Source: JAGTVB01 sp964624765 (lineage in GTDB: Bacteria > Pseudomonadota > Gammaproteobacteria > HK1). Taken from it: 15,657 nt of DNA. Where the stretch lies: assembly GCA_964624765.1 (NCBI GenBank), contig CAZUZO010000086.1:1-15657 (forward strand), written 5' to 3'. Position numbers and translations under genes: made by a program. Under the pieces are notes generated by a model, which was given only the letters and a program-made list of their open reading frames with translations, was not told the origin of the DNA and ran no database searches. Positions 1-6,875 of the stretch are shown here, piece after piece (positions within the stretch are counted from its first letter, which is position 1; each line of letters opens with the position of its first letter).

Positions 1-993
1 CTCAAGGCCGAGATCATGGTGGACCACTTCCACGAGCAGGTGCTGGCGGCCGGCAAGATCGGCGGGCAGGCGCGGGCCATGGTGGTCACCAGCGGCATCG
101 AGCGGGCCATCCAATACTTTCACGCCTTCAAGGCGTACCTGGTGGAGCGCAAGAGCCCGTACCAAGCCATCGTCGCCTTCTCGGGCGAACACGATTACCA
201 GGGTGCGAAGGTCAGCGAGGCGTCGCTCAACGGGTTCCCGAGCCGTGATATCGCCGGTAAGATCCAGACCGATCCGTACCGCTTCCTGATCTGCGCCGAC
301 AAGTTCCAGACCGGCTACGACGAGCCGCTCCTGCACACCATGTACGTGGACAAACCGCTGTCAGGGATCAAGGCGGTGCAGACCCTGTCGCGCCTCAACC
401 GCGCGCACCCGCAGAAGCACGACTGCTTCGTGCTCGACTTCCGGAACAACAGCGATGGCGTAACCTGCGCCTTCCAGGACTACTACCGCACCACGCTGCT
501 CGCCGACGAGACGGACCCCAATAAGCTGCACGACCTGAAGGCGGCGCTGGATACCGCGCAGGTCTACTCGCCCGAGCAGGTGCGGCGGGTGGCGGAGCTG
601 TTCCTCGGCGGCGCCGACCGCGACCGGCTCGACCCGATCCTCGATGCCTGCGTCGGGATCTACGTGGACCGGCTCGACGAGGACGGCCAGGTGGACTTCA
701 AGGGCAAGGCGAAGGTGTTCTGCCGCACCTACGCCTTTCTCTCGTCGGTCATCCCGTACAGCAACGCCGAGTGGGAGAAGCTCTCGATCTTCCTCGACCT
801 GCTCACCCCAAAGCTGCCGGCGCCGAAGGAGGAGGACCTCGCCAAGGGCATCCTCGAGGCCATCGACATGGACAGCTACCGCGTCGAGAAACAGGCGGCC
901 ACGAGGATCGCGCTGGCGGACGAGGACGCGGAGATCGACCCGGTCCCGACCGAGGCGGCGGGCGCAAGAGCGAGCCCGAGCTGGACCGGCTGA
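1..993 (+). CDS. hsdR: Type I restriction enzyme R subunit, C-terminal part (5' end outside window)
   Basis: The reading frame is open from base 1, so the gene starts upstream of the window. It encodes the second helicase-like motor domain and C-terminal region of HsdR, the ATP-dependent DNA-translocating and cleaving subunit of a type I restriction-modification complex. Visible landmarks are the motif-IV-like AMVVTSGIERAIQYF, the motif-V region FLICADKFQTGYDEPLLHTM and the motif-VI-like VQTLSRLNRAHPQK, followed by the helical C-terminal domain. The N-terminal nuclease and Walker motifs are not in the window. This frame stops at 991-993 after a tail (ARASPSWTG) that does not belong to the family. 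The true C-terminus continues in another frame from 963, so the gene is frameshifted or the sequence lacks one base. The hsdM and hsdS genes are not seen and would lie upstream. Confidence 0.88.
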   Translation, partial: LKAEIMVDHFHEQVLAAGKIGGQARAMVVTSGIERAIQYFHAFKAYLVERKSPYQAIVAFSGEHDYQGAKVSEASLNGFPSRDIAGKIQTDPYRFLICADKFQTGYDEPLLHTMYVDKPLSGIKAVQTLSRLNRAHPQKHDCFVLDFRNNSDGVTCAFQDYYRTTLLADETDPNKLHDLKAALDTAQVYSPEQVRRVAELFLGGADRDRLDPILDACVGIYVDRLDEDGQVDFKGKAKVFCRTYAFLSSVIPYSNAEWEKLSIFLDLLTPKLPAPKEEDLAKGILEAIDMDSYRVEKQAATRIALADEDAEIDPVPTEAAGARASPSWTG

Positions 994-1283
994 GCAGTAT
1001 CCTCAAGTCGTTCAATGAGCAGTTCGGCACGTTGTTCACCGACGCCGATCGGGTGGCCAAACGTATCCGCGACGACATCGCACCCAAGGTCGCGGCGGAC
1101 GCAGCCTACCAGAATGCGAAGGAGAACACCCCGCACACCGCGCGCATGGCGCACGACCAGGCGCTGGCCAAGGTGATGCAGCACCTGCTGACAGACGACA
1201 CGCAGGTCTACAAGCAGTTCGTCGAGAACGAGTCGTTCAAGCGATTTGTCGGCGACATGGTGTATGCGATCACGAATCCATAG
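963..1283 (+). pseudogene. hsdR: Out-of-frame C-terminal remainder of hsdR
   Basis: From 963 the frame one base back reads RKSEPELDRLSSILKSFNEQF and continues through a helical region to VGDMVYAITNP and a tag stop at 1281-1283. This is the conserved helical tail expected after the PTEAAG of the preceding frame, so 1-962 and 963-1283 together form one ancestral gene. A single-base loss in the GC-rich run around 955-966 (gcggcgggcgcaag) would explain the break. No classic slippery heptamer is evident, so programmed frameshifting is less likely than mutation or sequencing error. If the lesion is real, the R subunit loses about 107 residues, which include the region expected to contact the methylase core. 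The restriction system would then probably be crippled. Confidence 0.8.
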
Positions 1284-1304
1284 CGCGTGCTGGGCGACGC
1301 GCGC

Positions 1305-1483
1305 CAACAACGGCATGCAGCAGACGGCGCTACGCGGCGCGAATGCGCGAGTTGACTGTGTCGAACGGCTGGCGCGCGTCGCTTCGCGCCGCGAACCAAC
1401 CGTTCGACCGGCGACTTTGCCCGCATCATCAGGCGCTATGTGCCCATTATGCAGGCAAATTAGTCGGCAACTTGCGCGTTATG
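1305..1483. repeat. attC-like palindromic GC-rich element (tentative)
   Basis: The stretch begins AACAACGGCATGCAGC, which resembles the left end of integron attC sites, and ends GCGCGTTATG, which resembles the right end. It contains two perfect inverted repeats: CGCGGCGCGAA (1333-1343) with TTCGCGCCGCG (1383-1393), and GTCGAACGG (1360-1368) with CCGTTCGAC (1400-1408). The two pairs interleave, so they cannot form one simple hairpin at the same time. The right end lies about 25 nt before a small gene, as in a cassette array, but the core-site 7-mers do not match consensus exactly and no integrase gene is present. It may instead be an unrelated repeat. Confidence 0.3.
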
Positions 1484-1508
1484 TGCGTAACGATGGAGGT
1501 GATGAGTT

Positions 1509-1697
1509 ATGACTACTGCTAAGGATGAGGCAAAAGCGCTACTGGACAAACTCCCTGATGGTTGTTCATTGGAGGATGTCCAGTATCACTTATACGTGGT
1601 GGAAAAGATTCACAGAGGTATCGAATGCGCAGAGAAGGGAGGAACGCTCAGCCAGGACGAGGTCGAAAGGAAGCTCGATAAATGGACCTCGAAATAA
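1509..1697 (+). CDS. Small antitoxin-like protein, partner of a ParE/RelE-type toxin
   Basis: This is a 62-aa acidic, helix-rich protein (MTTAKDEAKALLDKLPDG...). The central segment VQYHLYVVEKIHRGIECAEK and the LSQDEVERKLDKW tail resemble small antitoxins encoded just upstream of ParE/RelE toxins. I recognise this by general resemblance and have no named family. A strong ribosome site, GGAGGTGAT at 1495-1503, fixes the start at 1509. A toxin start codon overlaps its 3' end by 16 nt (ATG at 1682), which is typical of such operons, but that toxin frame is broken after 11 codons. The antitoxin would normally bind and neutralise the toxin and repress the operon. Here it appears to be orphaned. 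Confidence 0.65.
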   Translation: MTTAKDEAKALLDKLPDGCSLEDVQYHLYVVEKIHRGIECAEKGGTLSQDEVERKLDKWTSK

Positions 1698-1717
1698 AGT
1701 GGTCGCCCGAGGGGTAA
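1682..1717 (+). pseudogene. Truncated toxin start (ParE/RelE-like), 11 codons
   Basis: An ATG at 1682-1684, inside the end of the antitoxin gene, reads MDLEIKWSPEG and then TAA at 1715-1717. The pattern I-x-WSPEA near the N-terminus is common in ParE/RelE toxins, and a 16-nt overlap with the antitoxin is a usual arrangement. Nothing resembling the rest of such a toxin follows in any frame up to 1800, so the body was deleted or replaced at about 1714. The identification rests on a very short peptide plus gene context. Confidence 0.5.
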
Positions 1718-1727
1718 TGTTCCGCTT

Positions 1728-1750
1728 ATGTTGCTTTGTTATAGCAACAT
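1728..1750. repeat. Short perfect hairpin after the broken toxin
   Basis: ATGTTGCT (1728-1735) is the exact reverse complement of AGCAACAT (1743-1750), with a 7-nt loop. No clear T-run follows on either strand, so a terminator role is weak. It sits where the toxin remnant gives way to unrelated sequence. The preceding CGCTTATGTTGC recalls the GCGTTATGTGC end of the upstream attC-like stretch, so it may mark a recombination scar. Confidence 0.4.
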
Positions 1751-1803
1751 ATTGATTTAACTAGCATAAATCTAGCCTCCCAACACTTCTGCAACACTAC
1801 CCG

Positions 1804-1979
1804 CAGCGGCTCGCCATCCTCATGTACTCCCTTGTGCACTGCGGTGGTGACTCGCCCCATCCCTGGGGCTCGCTCCTTCGGGGCCAGCTTAACGCTGTTC
1901 AAAATCCTTCCCGACGATTTTGTCGCCACTGTGCGCCTTGCTCTGTCGGCGCTCGTGACATTTTTAAAACAGCTTCTTA
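1804..1979 (-). repeat. Repeat family R1, copy A (long form)
   Basis: Read on the minus strand, it begins TAAGAAGCTGTTTTAAA (1979 down to 1963). It continues with ATGTCACGAGCGCCGACAG and later matches copy B (7943-8091) again through GGGAGTACATGAGGAT and GCGAGCCGCTG. Relative to copy B it carries about 85 extra internal bases, including a small GCCCC/GGGGC hairpin, and its distal terminal repeat is not recognisable. The first three bases of the element (TAA) are the stop codon of the CBS-domain gene. It is best viewed as a short non-autonomous element with no convincing coding content. Confidence 0.75.
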
Positions 1980-2450
1980 GTCTATCGGCTCGGCCAGTTC
2001 GTCGAACACGGCCCTCACAGACCCCCGGGCTTTATGGGGAGAGCGCACCGATATTGCCGCCAGGGCCTCTGCCGACAGACGATCCGAGGCAATTGGGAGA
2101 TCATCTAACGATACCATGCCGACCGCTATGTGCGTGCGCTCGAGAACCACCACACGCCGCACTCTGTTTTGCTTCATCTTCTGAACCACCTCTTCGAGGC
2201 TGTCCTCTGTGTAACAAGACACCACCGGTTGGGTCATGATCTGTGACACTGGCGTGGTGGTGGGATCCATCTTCAAAGCCAACGCCCTGGTTACGATATC
2301 CCGGTCCGTTAGGATGCCCACCAACTGAGTACTGGTTTGCACGGGGAGGATACCGATGTTGAGGTTGCGCATCTTTTCCGCTGCTTGCTGCAGGGTTGCC
2401 GTAGTCGCTATGGTTTCGACCACTATGGACATAATATCTTTTGCTTTCAT
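1977..2450 (-). CDS. CBS-domain pair protein
   Basis: This 157-aa soluble protein is built of two CBS domains (about residues 7-60 and 72-127), each ending in the typical strand-turn-helix signature: GILTDRDIVTRALA at 45-58 and GMVSLDDLP at 111-119. Tandem CBS domains form a Bateman module that binds adenine nucleotides or S-adenosyl compounds. Stand-alone versions like this act as energy or redox sensors of unknown partner. The start at 2450 is supported by GGGAGC about 7 nt upstream. The last 30 residues are not CBS-like, and the stop codon is the first triplet of repeat R1 copy A, so the tail may have been trimmed by the insertion. It lies downstream of a 90-aa gene and a terminator on the same strand, with an FNR-like box upstream of the group, which suggests a low-oxygen response. 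Specific function unknown. Confidence 0.88.
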   Translation of the reverse strand: MKAKDIMSIVVETIATTATLQQAAEKMRNLNIGILPVQTSTQLVGILTDRDIVTRALALKMDPTTTPVSQIMTQPVVSCYTEDSLEEVVQKMKQNRVRRVVVLERTHIAVGMVSLDDLPIASDRLSAEALAAISVRSPHKARGSVRAVFDELAEPID

Positions 2451-2483
2451 GACCTGCTCCCTTTCGCCTTACGCACTGAGCGC

Positions 2484-2503
2484 AAAAAACGCCTGTTGGC
2501 GTT
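2484..2503 (-). terminator. Rho-independent terminator between the 90-aa gene and the CBS gene
   Basis: On the minus strand the sequence reads AACGCCAACAGGCGTT followed by TTTT. This is a 6-bp stem with a 4-base loop and a T tract. It lies 14 nt past the stop of the 90-aa gene and 33 nt before the CBS start, so it would end or attenuate transcription ahead of the CBS gene. Confidence 0.65.
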
Positions 2504-2517
2504 CGACACCATTCGGT

Positions 2518-2790
2518 TCAAAGCTGGTGCGTTAGCTCTTCTGAGTAGAGACTCTCATATTCCTTGCGCCATTCTGCGAGAATTCTCTGGAAGTCATCAT
2601 CACCCTCCTGGGCTGCCCCTCGGGCTTCGGAGCGCCCTCGATGCTCCCGCTTGGCAAACGACCTGGCTCGAGCGTGTTGCACTGGACTCTCTTGCTCACT
2701 CGCCGTCGTTTTCTTCATTTGCTGGTCTTCGTCTGCGGCTCGGTTAGCCGAGTTCATGAAGACAACTGCCTTGTCAACCATCATGGCCAT
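2518..2790 (-). CDS. Hypothetical 90-aa protein
   Basis: This is a small, highly charged protein of no recognised family. The N-terminus (MAMMVDKAVVFMNSANRAADE) is mildly hydrophobic but too short for a confident membrane segment. The middle is rich in Arg, Ala, Ser and Gln and looks disordered. The C-terminus (DDDFQRILAEWRKEYESLYS) is predicted helical by eye. A GAGGGG ribosome-site-like sequence lies about 9 nt upstream of the ATG at 2790, and a minus-strand terminator follows directly, both of which argue for a real gene. It lies between an 18-codon ORF and the CBS gene and may share their FNR-associated promoter. Codon use is compatible with coding but not decisive. Confidence 0.5.
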   Translation of the reverse strand: MAMMVDKAVVFMNSANRAADEDQQMKKTTASEQESPVQHARARSFAKREHRGRSEARGAAQEGDDDFQRILAEWRKEYESLYSEELTHQL

Positions 2791-2829
2791 TTCTGAATCC
2801 CCTCGTTCATCGAATAAGCCGCGGCCGCT

Positions 2830-2886
2830 TCACTCTCTCACCTTTACTGACCTTCGCTTGTCGGTGAGGTTGAGTTGGCCGAGCAT
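2830..2886 (-). CDS. Possible 18-aa leader peptide or small protein
   Basis: A near-perfect ribosome site, GGAGGTAACG, stands 3 nt before an ATG at 2886 on the minus strand. The frame reads MLGQLNLTDKRRSVKVRE and then TGA at 2830-2832. The peptide is very basic. It is the first ORF after the FNR-like box and lies 39 nt upstream of the 90-aa gene, so it could be a translated leader or a microprotein. The strength of the ribosome site is the main evidence. The length is too short for coding statistics. Confidence 0.35.
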   Translation of the reverse strand: MLGQLNLTDKRRSVKVRE

Positions 2887-3012
2887 GATCGTTACCTCCA
2901 GCACCAGTCTCCAGGCCGCTCCGCAGCTATCTTTATAGTTTTTAGTTTGACCAGTTTCCCGAACGAGGGTCTTGCTCGATGTCAAGAATCGTTGAGTGCA
3001 TTGCAACAAAAA

Positions 3013-3026
3013 TTGATCTGGGTCAA
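3013..3026. promoter_or_regulatory. FNR/ANR-like binding site
   Basis: TTGATCTGGGTCAA matches the FNR consensus TTGAT-N4-ATCAA at 9 of 10 defined positions. It could serve the minus-strand genes starting at 2886: a weak -10 (GATTCT, 2990-2985) sits about 32 nt from the box centre, the usual class II distance. It could also serve the plus-strand kinase gene at 3317, with TTTACT at 3053-3058. An FNR protein is encoded at 8088-8939. Confidence 0.5.
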
Positions 3027-3109
3027 GGTTCAGGTGGGACTTGGCGGCAGGGTTTACTCTCGGCGAGTCACCGACCACATCGAAGCGCTCGCGGTCGCCA
3101 ACCGATCGT

Positions 3110-3253
3110 GAGAGGTTGTGAAAAAAACCGTAGCGACCAGTCCGAGAGCAAGGCGGACGGGGCCAAACCGAGAGACCTATCCGATAGATAGGCGAGGAGC
3201 GAGCACCGCCCAACGTTGCTATCGGGTAGCGCAGCAGGTTTTTTCACAAGCTC
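3110..3253 (+). repeat. Repeat family R2, copy 1 (MITE-like)
   Basis: This is a 144-bp element bounded by near-identical inverted ends: GAGAGGTTGTGAAAAAAACC on the left, and on the right the reverse complement of GAGCTTGTGAAAAAACC. Inside are a CCTATC/GATAGG hairpin (about 3176-3192) and a GCTA/TAGC hairpin (3218-3230). A diverged second copy lies at 14393-14541, sharing the segment from GTCCGAG through GGCGAGGAGCGAGCAC and the TTTTCACAAGCTC end. It has no coding content and occupies the leader region of the gene at 3317. Together with the FNR-like box, it is what the 2887-3316 gap holds. Confidence 0.75.
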
Positions 3254-3316
3254 TGAGTCATCCCGATGACACAAAATAGACATATCCTTAGGGAATCGGT
3301 CAAAGAGGATAGCACC

Positions 3317-4813
3317 ATGAATCTAGACACTGCCGAAGATCTGCTGGCCGAAGTCCGACGTGTTCGTGACCAGGTCATCGAGCAAGGGGGGCACATCGCG
3401 CAAGGTTGGCAGTCCCGGCTGAAACGCGAAGGATTTCAGCGCGGGGCAGACAACCTGGCGCATTACCTGGTTTTGCGCCGACTCGATGTGCGCCGCATGC
3501 AGGCGGCCTTGGCGCCGTGGGGGTTGTCGTCCTTGGGGCGAGTGGAGGGCCATGTTCTGCCCAGCCTGCAGGCCATCATCGCCAATCTGGAACTGATCTG
3601 TCGGTCCAACGAAGGTACTCCGCGTCCCGTATCCGAGGCGTTTCGCTATGCCACCGAAGCCTTGGCGCGCAATACCGAAGAGGTGTTCGGTAGTCGGATC
3701 GAGGGTCGGATGACGCGCATCCTGGTGACCCTTTCTGCGAAGGCGGCGGGTGACCATGACCATGTCCGCGAGCTGCTTGCCGCCGGGATGGACTGCGCTC
3801 GCATCAACTGCGCTCGCGACGGTCCGGAACAATGGAAGAAGATGATCGGCAATGTACGGGTCGCGGCCAGCGAAGCGGGACGAACTTGCCGGGTAATGAT
3901 GGATCTCGCCGGACCCAAGATCCGCACCCACAAGGTTCGCAGACCCGCGGACCGCAAGAAGGTGGTGGCCGGTGACAAGATCCTGCTCGCATTCGGTGAC
4001 TTGTCAGAGAATCGCTCGTTGGATTTTCAGACGAGCTGCAGCCTGCCGGAGGTACTGCGCCAGGTGGGGGTGGGGGCACCGGTGTCGATCAAGGACGGTC
4101 TGATCAAAGGCATGGTCGACGAAGTGCGCCCAGACGGTCTGGTGATGTCGGTGCAACGAACGCCTCCCGATGGTTATCCCTTGGAGAGACAGCGGGGCAT
4201 CAACTTTCCGGGAACCGATCTGGTGGTAAACCCACTCACCAAGTCCGACCTGGCGAGTCTCGACTTCGCCGCCGCCCATGCCGACATCATCAGCTACTCA
4301 TTCGTGCAGCGCCCCGAAGATATCGCCCTGTTGCAAAGCGAGATCATCTCCAGGCGGGGCGATGGCGCGCCAATGCCCATCGTGGCCAAGATCGAGACCC
4401 GCCTCGGCTTTGCTAACCTCCCCGAGATCATGGTGCAGGCGGCGGGTAGCAATCCCTTCGCGGTGATGATTGCGCGGGGGGATCTGGCGGTGGAGATCGG
4501 TTACGAGCGTCTCTCGGAGGTTCAGGAAGAAATCTTGTGGCTATGTGAAGCCGCCTACGTCCCGGTGATCTGGGCGACCCAGGTGTTGGAAGGCCTGGTC
4601 AAGCGCGGCATGCCGACGCGCGGGGAGTTTACCGACGCCGCCATGGCCGAGCGTGCCGAGTGCGTGATGCTGAATAAGGGACCGTACATCGCTGAGGGCG
4701 TGGCGGTGCTGGATGACGTGCTGCGACGCATGGAGACTCACAAGTTAAAGCGCATCACCCAGCTGCGCCCGCTCAAGGCTTGGCAAGCGCTGTATGAGCC
4801 CTGGCACTCCTGA
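3317..4813 (+). CDS. Atypical pyruvate kinase-like protein with N-terminal extension
   Basis: This 498-aa cytosolic protein has a C-terminal two-thirds (about residues 132-475) that is a pyruvate kinase barrel with its B-domain insert. Conserved elements are GPKIRT (199-204), AKIET with the catalytic-position Lys and Glu (357-361), MIARGDLAVEI (384-394) and ATQVLEGLVKRGMPTRGEFTD (420-440). The usual RLNFSHG is altered to RINCARDG (162-169), and the C-terminal regulatory domain is missing after VMLNKGP. Residues 1-130 are a separate helical domain with a YLVLRRLDVRRMQ...GLSSLGRVEGH segment seen in some atypical kinase-like proteins. The start at 3317 is chosen over the in-frame ATG at 3266 because AGAGGAT lies just upstream and the 17 extra residues look non-coding. 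It would convert phosphoenolpyruvate and ADP to pyruvate and ATP if active. An altered or regulatory role is possible. Confidence 0.82.
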   Translation: MNLDTAEDLLAEVRRVRDQVIEQGGHIAQGWQSRLKREGFQRGADNLAHYLVLRRLDVRRMQAALAPWGLSSLGRVEGHVLPSLQAIIANLELICRSNEGTPRPVSEAFRYATEALARNTEEVFGSRIEGRMTRILVTLSAKAAGDHDHVRELLAAGMDCARINCARDGPEQWKKMIGNVRVAASEAGRTCRVMMDLAGPKIRTHKVRRPADRKKVVAGDKILLAFGDLSENRSLDFQTSCSLPEVLRQVGVGAPVSIKDGLIKGMVDEVRPDGLVMSVQRTPPDGYPLERQRGINFPGTDLVVNPLTKSDLASLDFAAAHADIISYSFVQRPEDIALLQSEIISRRGDGAPMPIVAKIETRLGFANLPEIMVQAAGSNPFAVMIARGDLAVEIGYERLSEVQEEILWLCEAAYVPVIWATQVLEGLVKRGMPTRGEFTDAAMAERAECVMLNKGPYIAEGVAVLDDVLRRMETHKLKRITQLRPLKAWQALYEPWHS

Positions 4814-4899
4814 CGTTTTATAACCGCCCTTGTAACCGCCTTTTCACCATGGCGTAGACCGTGGTGCGCCGCGTTGATGGGTACCGGAGGGATGAAACC

Positions 4900-6591
4900 A
4901 TGATCGTGTCTTGGCTGTTGGGATTGCTGGCGCTGGCCAGCGCGGTAGGCGCTCATGGGGGTGCCGCCAGCGGTGTGGTATTCGAGGATCTGAACCGCAA
5001 CGGTGTGCGGGATAGCGAGGAACCGGGCATTGGCCAGGTTCGGGTTTCCAATGGGATCGATGTCGTGCAAACCGCGGCAGATGGAAGCTACCGCCTCGAA
5101 GTTGGGGATGAATCGATCGTCTTTATCACCAAACCGTCGGGCTACACGACACCAGTCAATGGGCACAGGCTGCCGCAGTTCTACTACATCCATCAGCCTC
5201 AGGGTTCGCCGGCGGGACTGCGTTATGCCGGCATCCGCCCCACTGGGCCGTTACCCGATAGCATTGACTTCCCGCTCGTCAAACGTGATGAGCCTAGCCG
5301 CTTCAATGTGATCTGGTTAGCCGACCCCCAGCCGCAGACAGACGCCGAACTCGGCTACATTCGGGACGATGTCATCACCGAACTGATCGGAACCGATGCC
5401 GCATTCGGGATGACGATGGGCGATATCATGTTCGACGACCTGTCTCTGCTGCCCCGTTATAACGCATTGGTCGCTCAGGTCGGCATTCCCTGGTACAACG
5501 TGCCGGGTAACCACGAACTGAATTTTGAAGCCGAGGACGATCGGTACGCACTGGAGACCTTCAAGCGTTTCTTCGGCCCACCCTATTACGCCTTCGAGTA
5601 TGCCGACACGCTGTTCGTCGTGCTGGACAACATTCGCTACCACGGTCGAGGCGATAGCGACCCCCAAGATGTGCGCGCGAAAGGGGGCTATGAGGCGAGG
5701 ATCAGTGAGGGTCAGCTCGAATGGCTGAACAACGAGCTCGCGTTCGTGCCCCAGGACAAACGGATCTTCCTGGCCATGCACGCCCCGCTGCGGGCCCATT
5801 CCGACGAACCCGAGAACCCGCGCCTCAGTACCACCAACCGCCGGGACTTATTGTCGCTGTTAGCCGGTCGGCCCAATCTGTATGCAATCGCGGGACACGC
5901 CCACACGACGGAGCATCACTACTTCGGGACGGAGGATGGATTTCCAGGTCCGGGGATGCTTCATCACCAGATCCTGACTACCGTCTCCGGCAGTTGGTGG
6001 AGCGGGCCCTTCGACGATCGGGGCATACCGGTTACTGTTCAATGGGACGGGACGCCCAATGGCTATCACATCCTAGAAGTGGACGGCACAGCGTTTCATG
6101 TGCGCTATAAAGCGGCGGGGGCGTCGCCGGACCACCAGATGCGCGTCCTGTTTGATGTGGCGCATCATGGTCTCGGCGAGGACGGACTCAGGGATTACCG
6201 TATCGGCGCCCTGTTTGACGGTCAGCTATCCAGGGACGCTTTGAGGGCGGCCGAGATTCTCACCAACTTGTTCGATGGGGGACCCAATTCCCGGGTCGAG
6301 TACGCCATCGGTCAAGGGCCATTCCAACCGATGCAGCGTGTGTTTCGTGCCGATCCCTATGTCCATGAGCTGTTTTTGCGTCATGCCGACAGCAAGAAAT
6401 CCTGGGTCAGGGCGCGACCTTCGTCCCATCTTTTCGTTGCGGATCTGCCCGATGACCTTTCCGCCGGTGTGCACACGGTCACGGTGCGTGCAGTGGACGA
6501 GTTCAACCGTACCCATTACGCGTACAAGGTACTGGAAATCGTCGAGGGTTTAGCCGGGACGGAAGCGGGCATCCGTTATCCGGGGGAGTGA
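4900..6591 (+). CDS. Exported calcineurin-like metallophosphoesterase
   Basis: This 563-aa protein has a signal peptide (MIVSWLLGLLALASAVGAHG). An SdrD-B/MetallophosN-like beta domain follows, with a calcium-loop-like FEDLNRNGVRDSEEPG at 28-43. The two-metal phosphoesterase domain shows ADPQPQT (141-147, Gln where the family usually has His), GDIMFDD (174-180), GNHE (203-206), MHAP (293-296) and GHAH (332-335). A C-terminal beta domain resembles MetallophosC. It would hydrolyse a phosphomonoester or diester in the periplasm. The substrate cannot be told. The ATG at 4900 is chosen over the GTG at 4861 because GGAGGG lies about 8 nt upstream and the signal peptide then starts at residue 1. It lies 86 nt after the kinase-like gene, and a phosphatase-like exported protein follows it, so a phosphate- or nucleotide-related exported set is plausible. 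Confidence 0.88.
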   Translation: MIVSWLLGLLALASAVGAHGGAASGVVFEDLNRNGVRDSEEPGIGQVRVSNGIDVVQTAADGSYRLEVGDESIVFITKPSGYTTPVNGHRLPQFYYIHQPQGSPAGLRYAGIRPTGPLPDSIDFPLVKRDEPSRFNVIWLADPQPQTDAELGYIRDDVITELIGTDAAFGMTMGDIMFDDLSLLPRYNALVAQVGIPWYNVPGNHELNFEAEDDRYALETFKRFFGPPYYAFEYADTLFVVLDNIRYHGRGDSDPQDVRAKGGYEARISEGQLEWLNNELAFVPQDKRIFLAMHAPLRAHSDEPENPRLSTTNRRDLLSLLAGRPNLYAIAGHAHTTEHHYFGTEDGFPGPGMLHHQILTTVSGSWWSGPFDDRGIPVTVQWDGTPNGYHILEVDGTAFHVRYKAAGASPDHQMRVLFDVAHHGLGEDGLRDYRIGALFDGQLSRDALRAAEILTNLFDGGPNSRVEYAIGQGPFQPMQRVFRADPYVHELFLRHADSKKSWVRARPSSHLFVADLPDDLSAGVHTVTVRAVDEFNRTHYAYKVLEIVEGLAGTEAGIRYPGE

Positions 6592-6715
6592 GGATTCGGT
6601 CCCTGATTGGCCGAACCGCTGACTATGCGATGACACCTGACTTCCTTTTAACGACACCTTCTGCAAGGGCCCGTAATCGACCCACCTGTTCAAAGCGTCT
6701 GCACCAGGGTGCCGA

Positions 6716-6874
6716 GTGAATCTTAAGTTTCGGCGGCCAGTGCTTTGGCCATGGTATATCCCGGCGCTCATCTTGGCGGGGGTCATCTCGTGCTTCGTGT
6801 ACTATGCGCCGTTTGGGTTGTTCGCCTTTCTATCGGCGAGACGCAAACCAAGGGCAATGAAGGGAGGCGACTGA
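6716..6874 (+). CDS. Small single-span membrane protein (52 aa)
   Basis: A GTG at 6716 opens a 52-codon frame reading (M)NLKFRRPVLWPWYIPALILA and continuing through a strongly hydrophobic stretch (about residues 13-43) to a basic tail (ARRKPRAMKGGD). It stops with TGA at 6872-6874. The stop is one base before the ATG of the next gene, and that gene's ribosome site (GGGAGG, 6862-6867) lies inside this frame, which suggests translational coupling. The basic N-terminus and tail with one or two membrane passes are typical of small inner-membrane proteins. Its own ribosome site (AGGG about 6 nt upstream) is modest and the start is not ATG, so the call relies mainly on hydrophobicity and close coupling. 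Confidence 0.55.
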   Translation: MNLKFRRPVLWPWYIPALILAGVISCFVYYAPFGLFAFLSARRKPRAMKGGD

Positions 6875-6875
6875 C

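Noticed and set aside
1726..1929. 67-codon minus-strand frame (MATKSSGRILNSVK...)
   Set aside because: It lies mostly within repeat R1 copy A, has no ribosome site and is not preserved in copy B.
2830..3213. 127-codon minus-strand frame
   Set aside because: Its first part is translated R2 repeat. The only well-supported initiation is the internal ATG at 2886 with GGAGGTAACG, so only the 18-codon part is kept.
6595..6615. Hairpin after the metallophosphoesterase gene as a terminator
   Set aside because: The TTCGG/CCGAA stem is short and bulged with no T tract, so it is not a convincing terminator.
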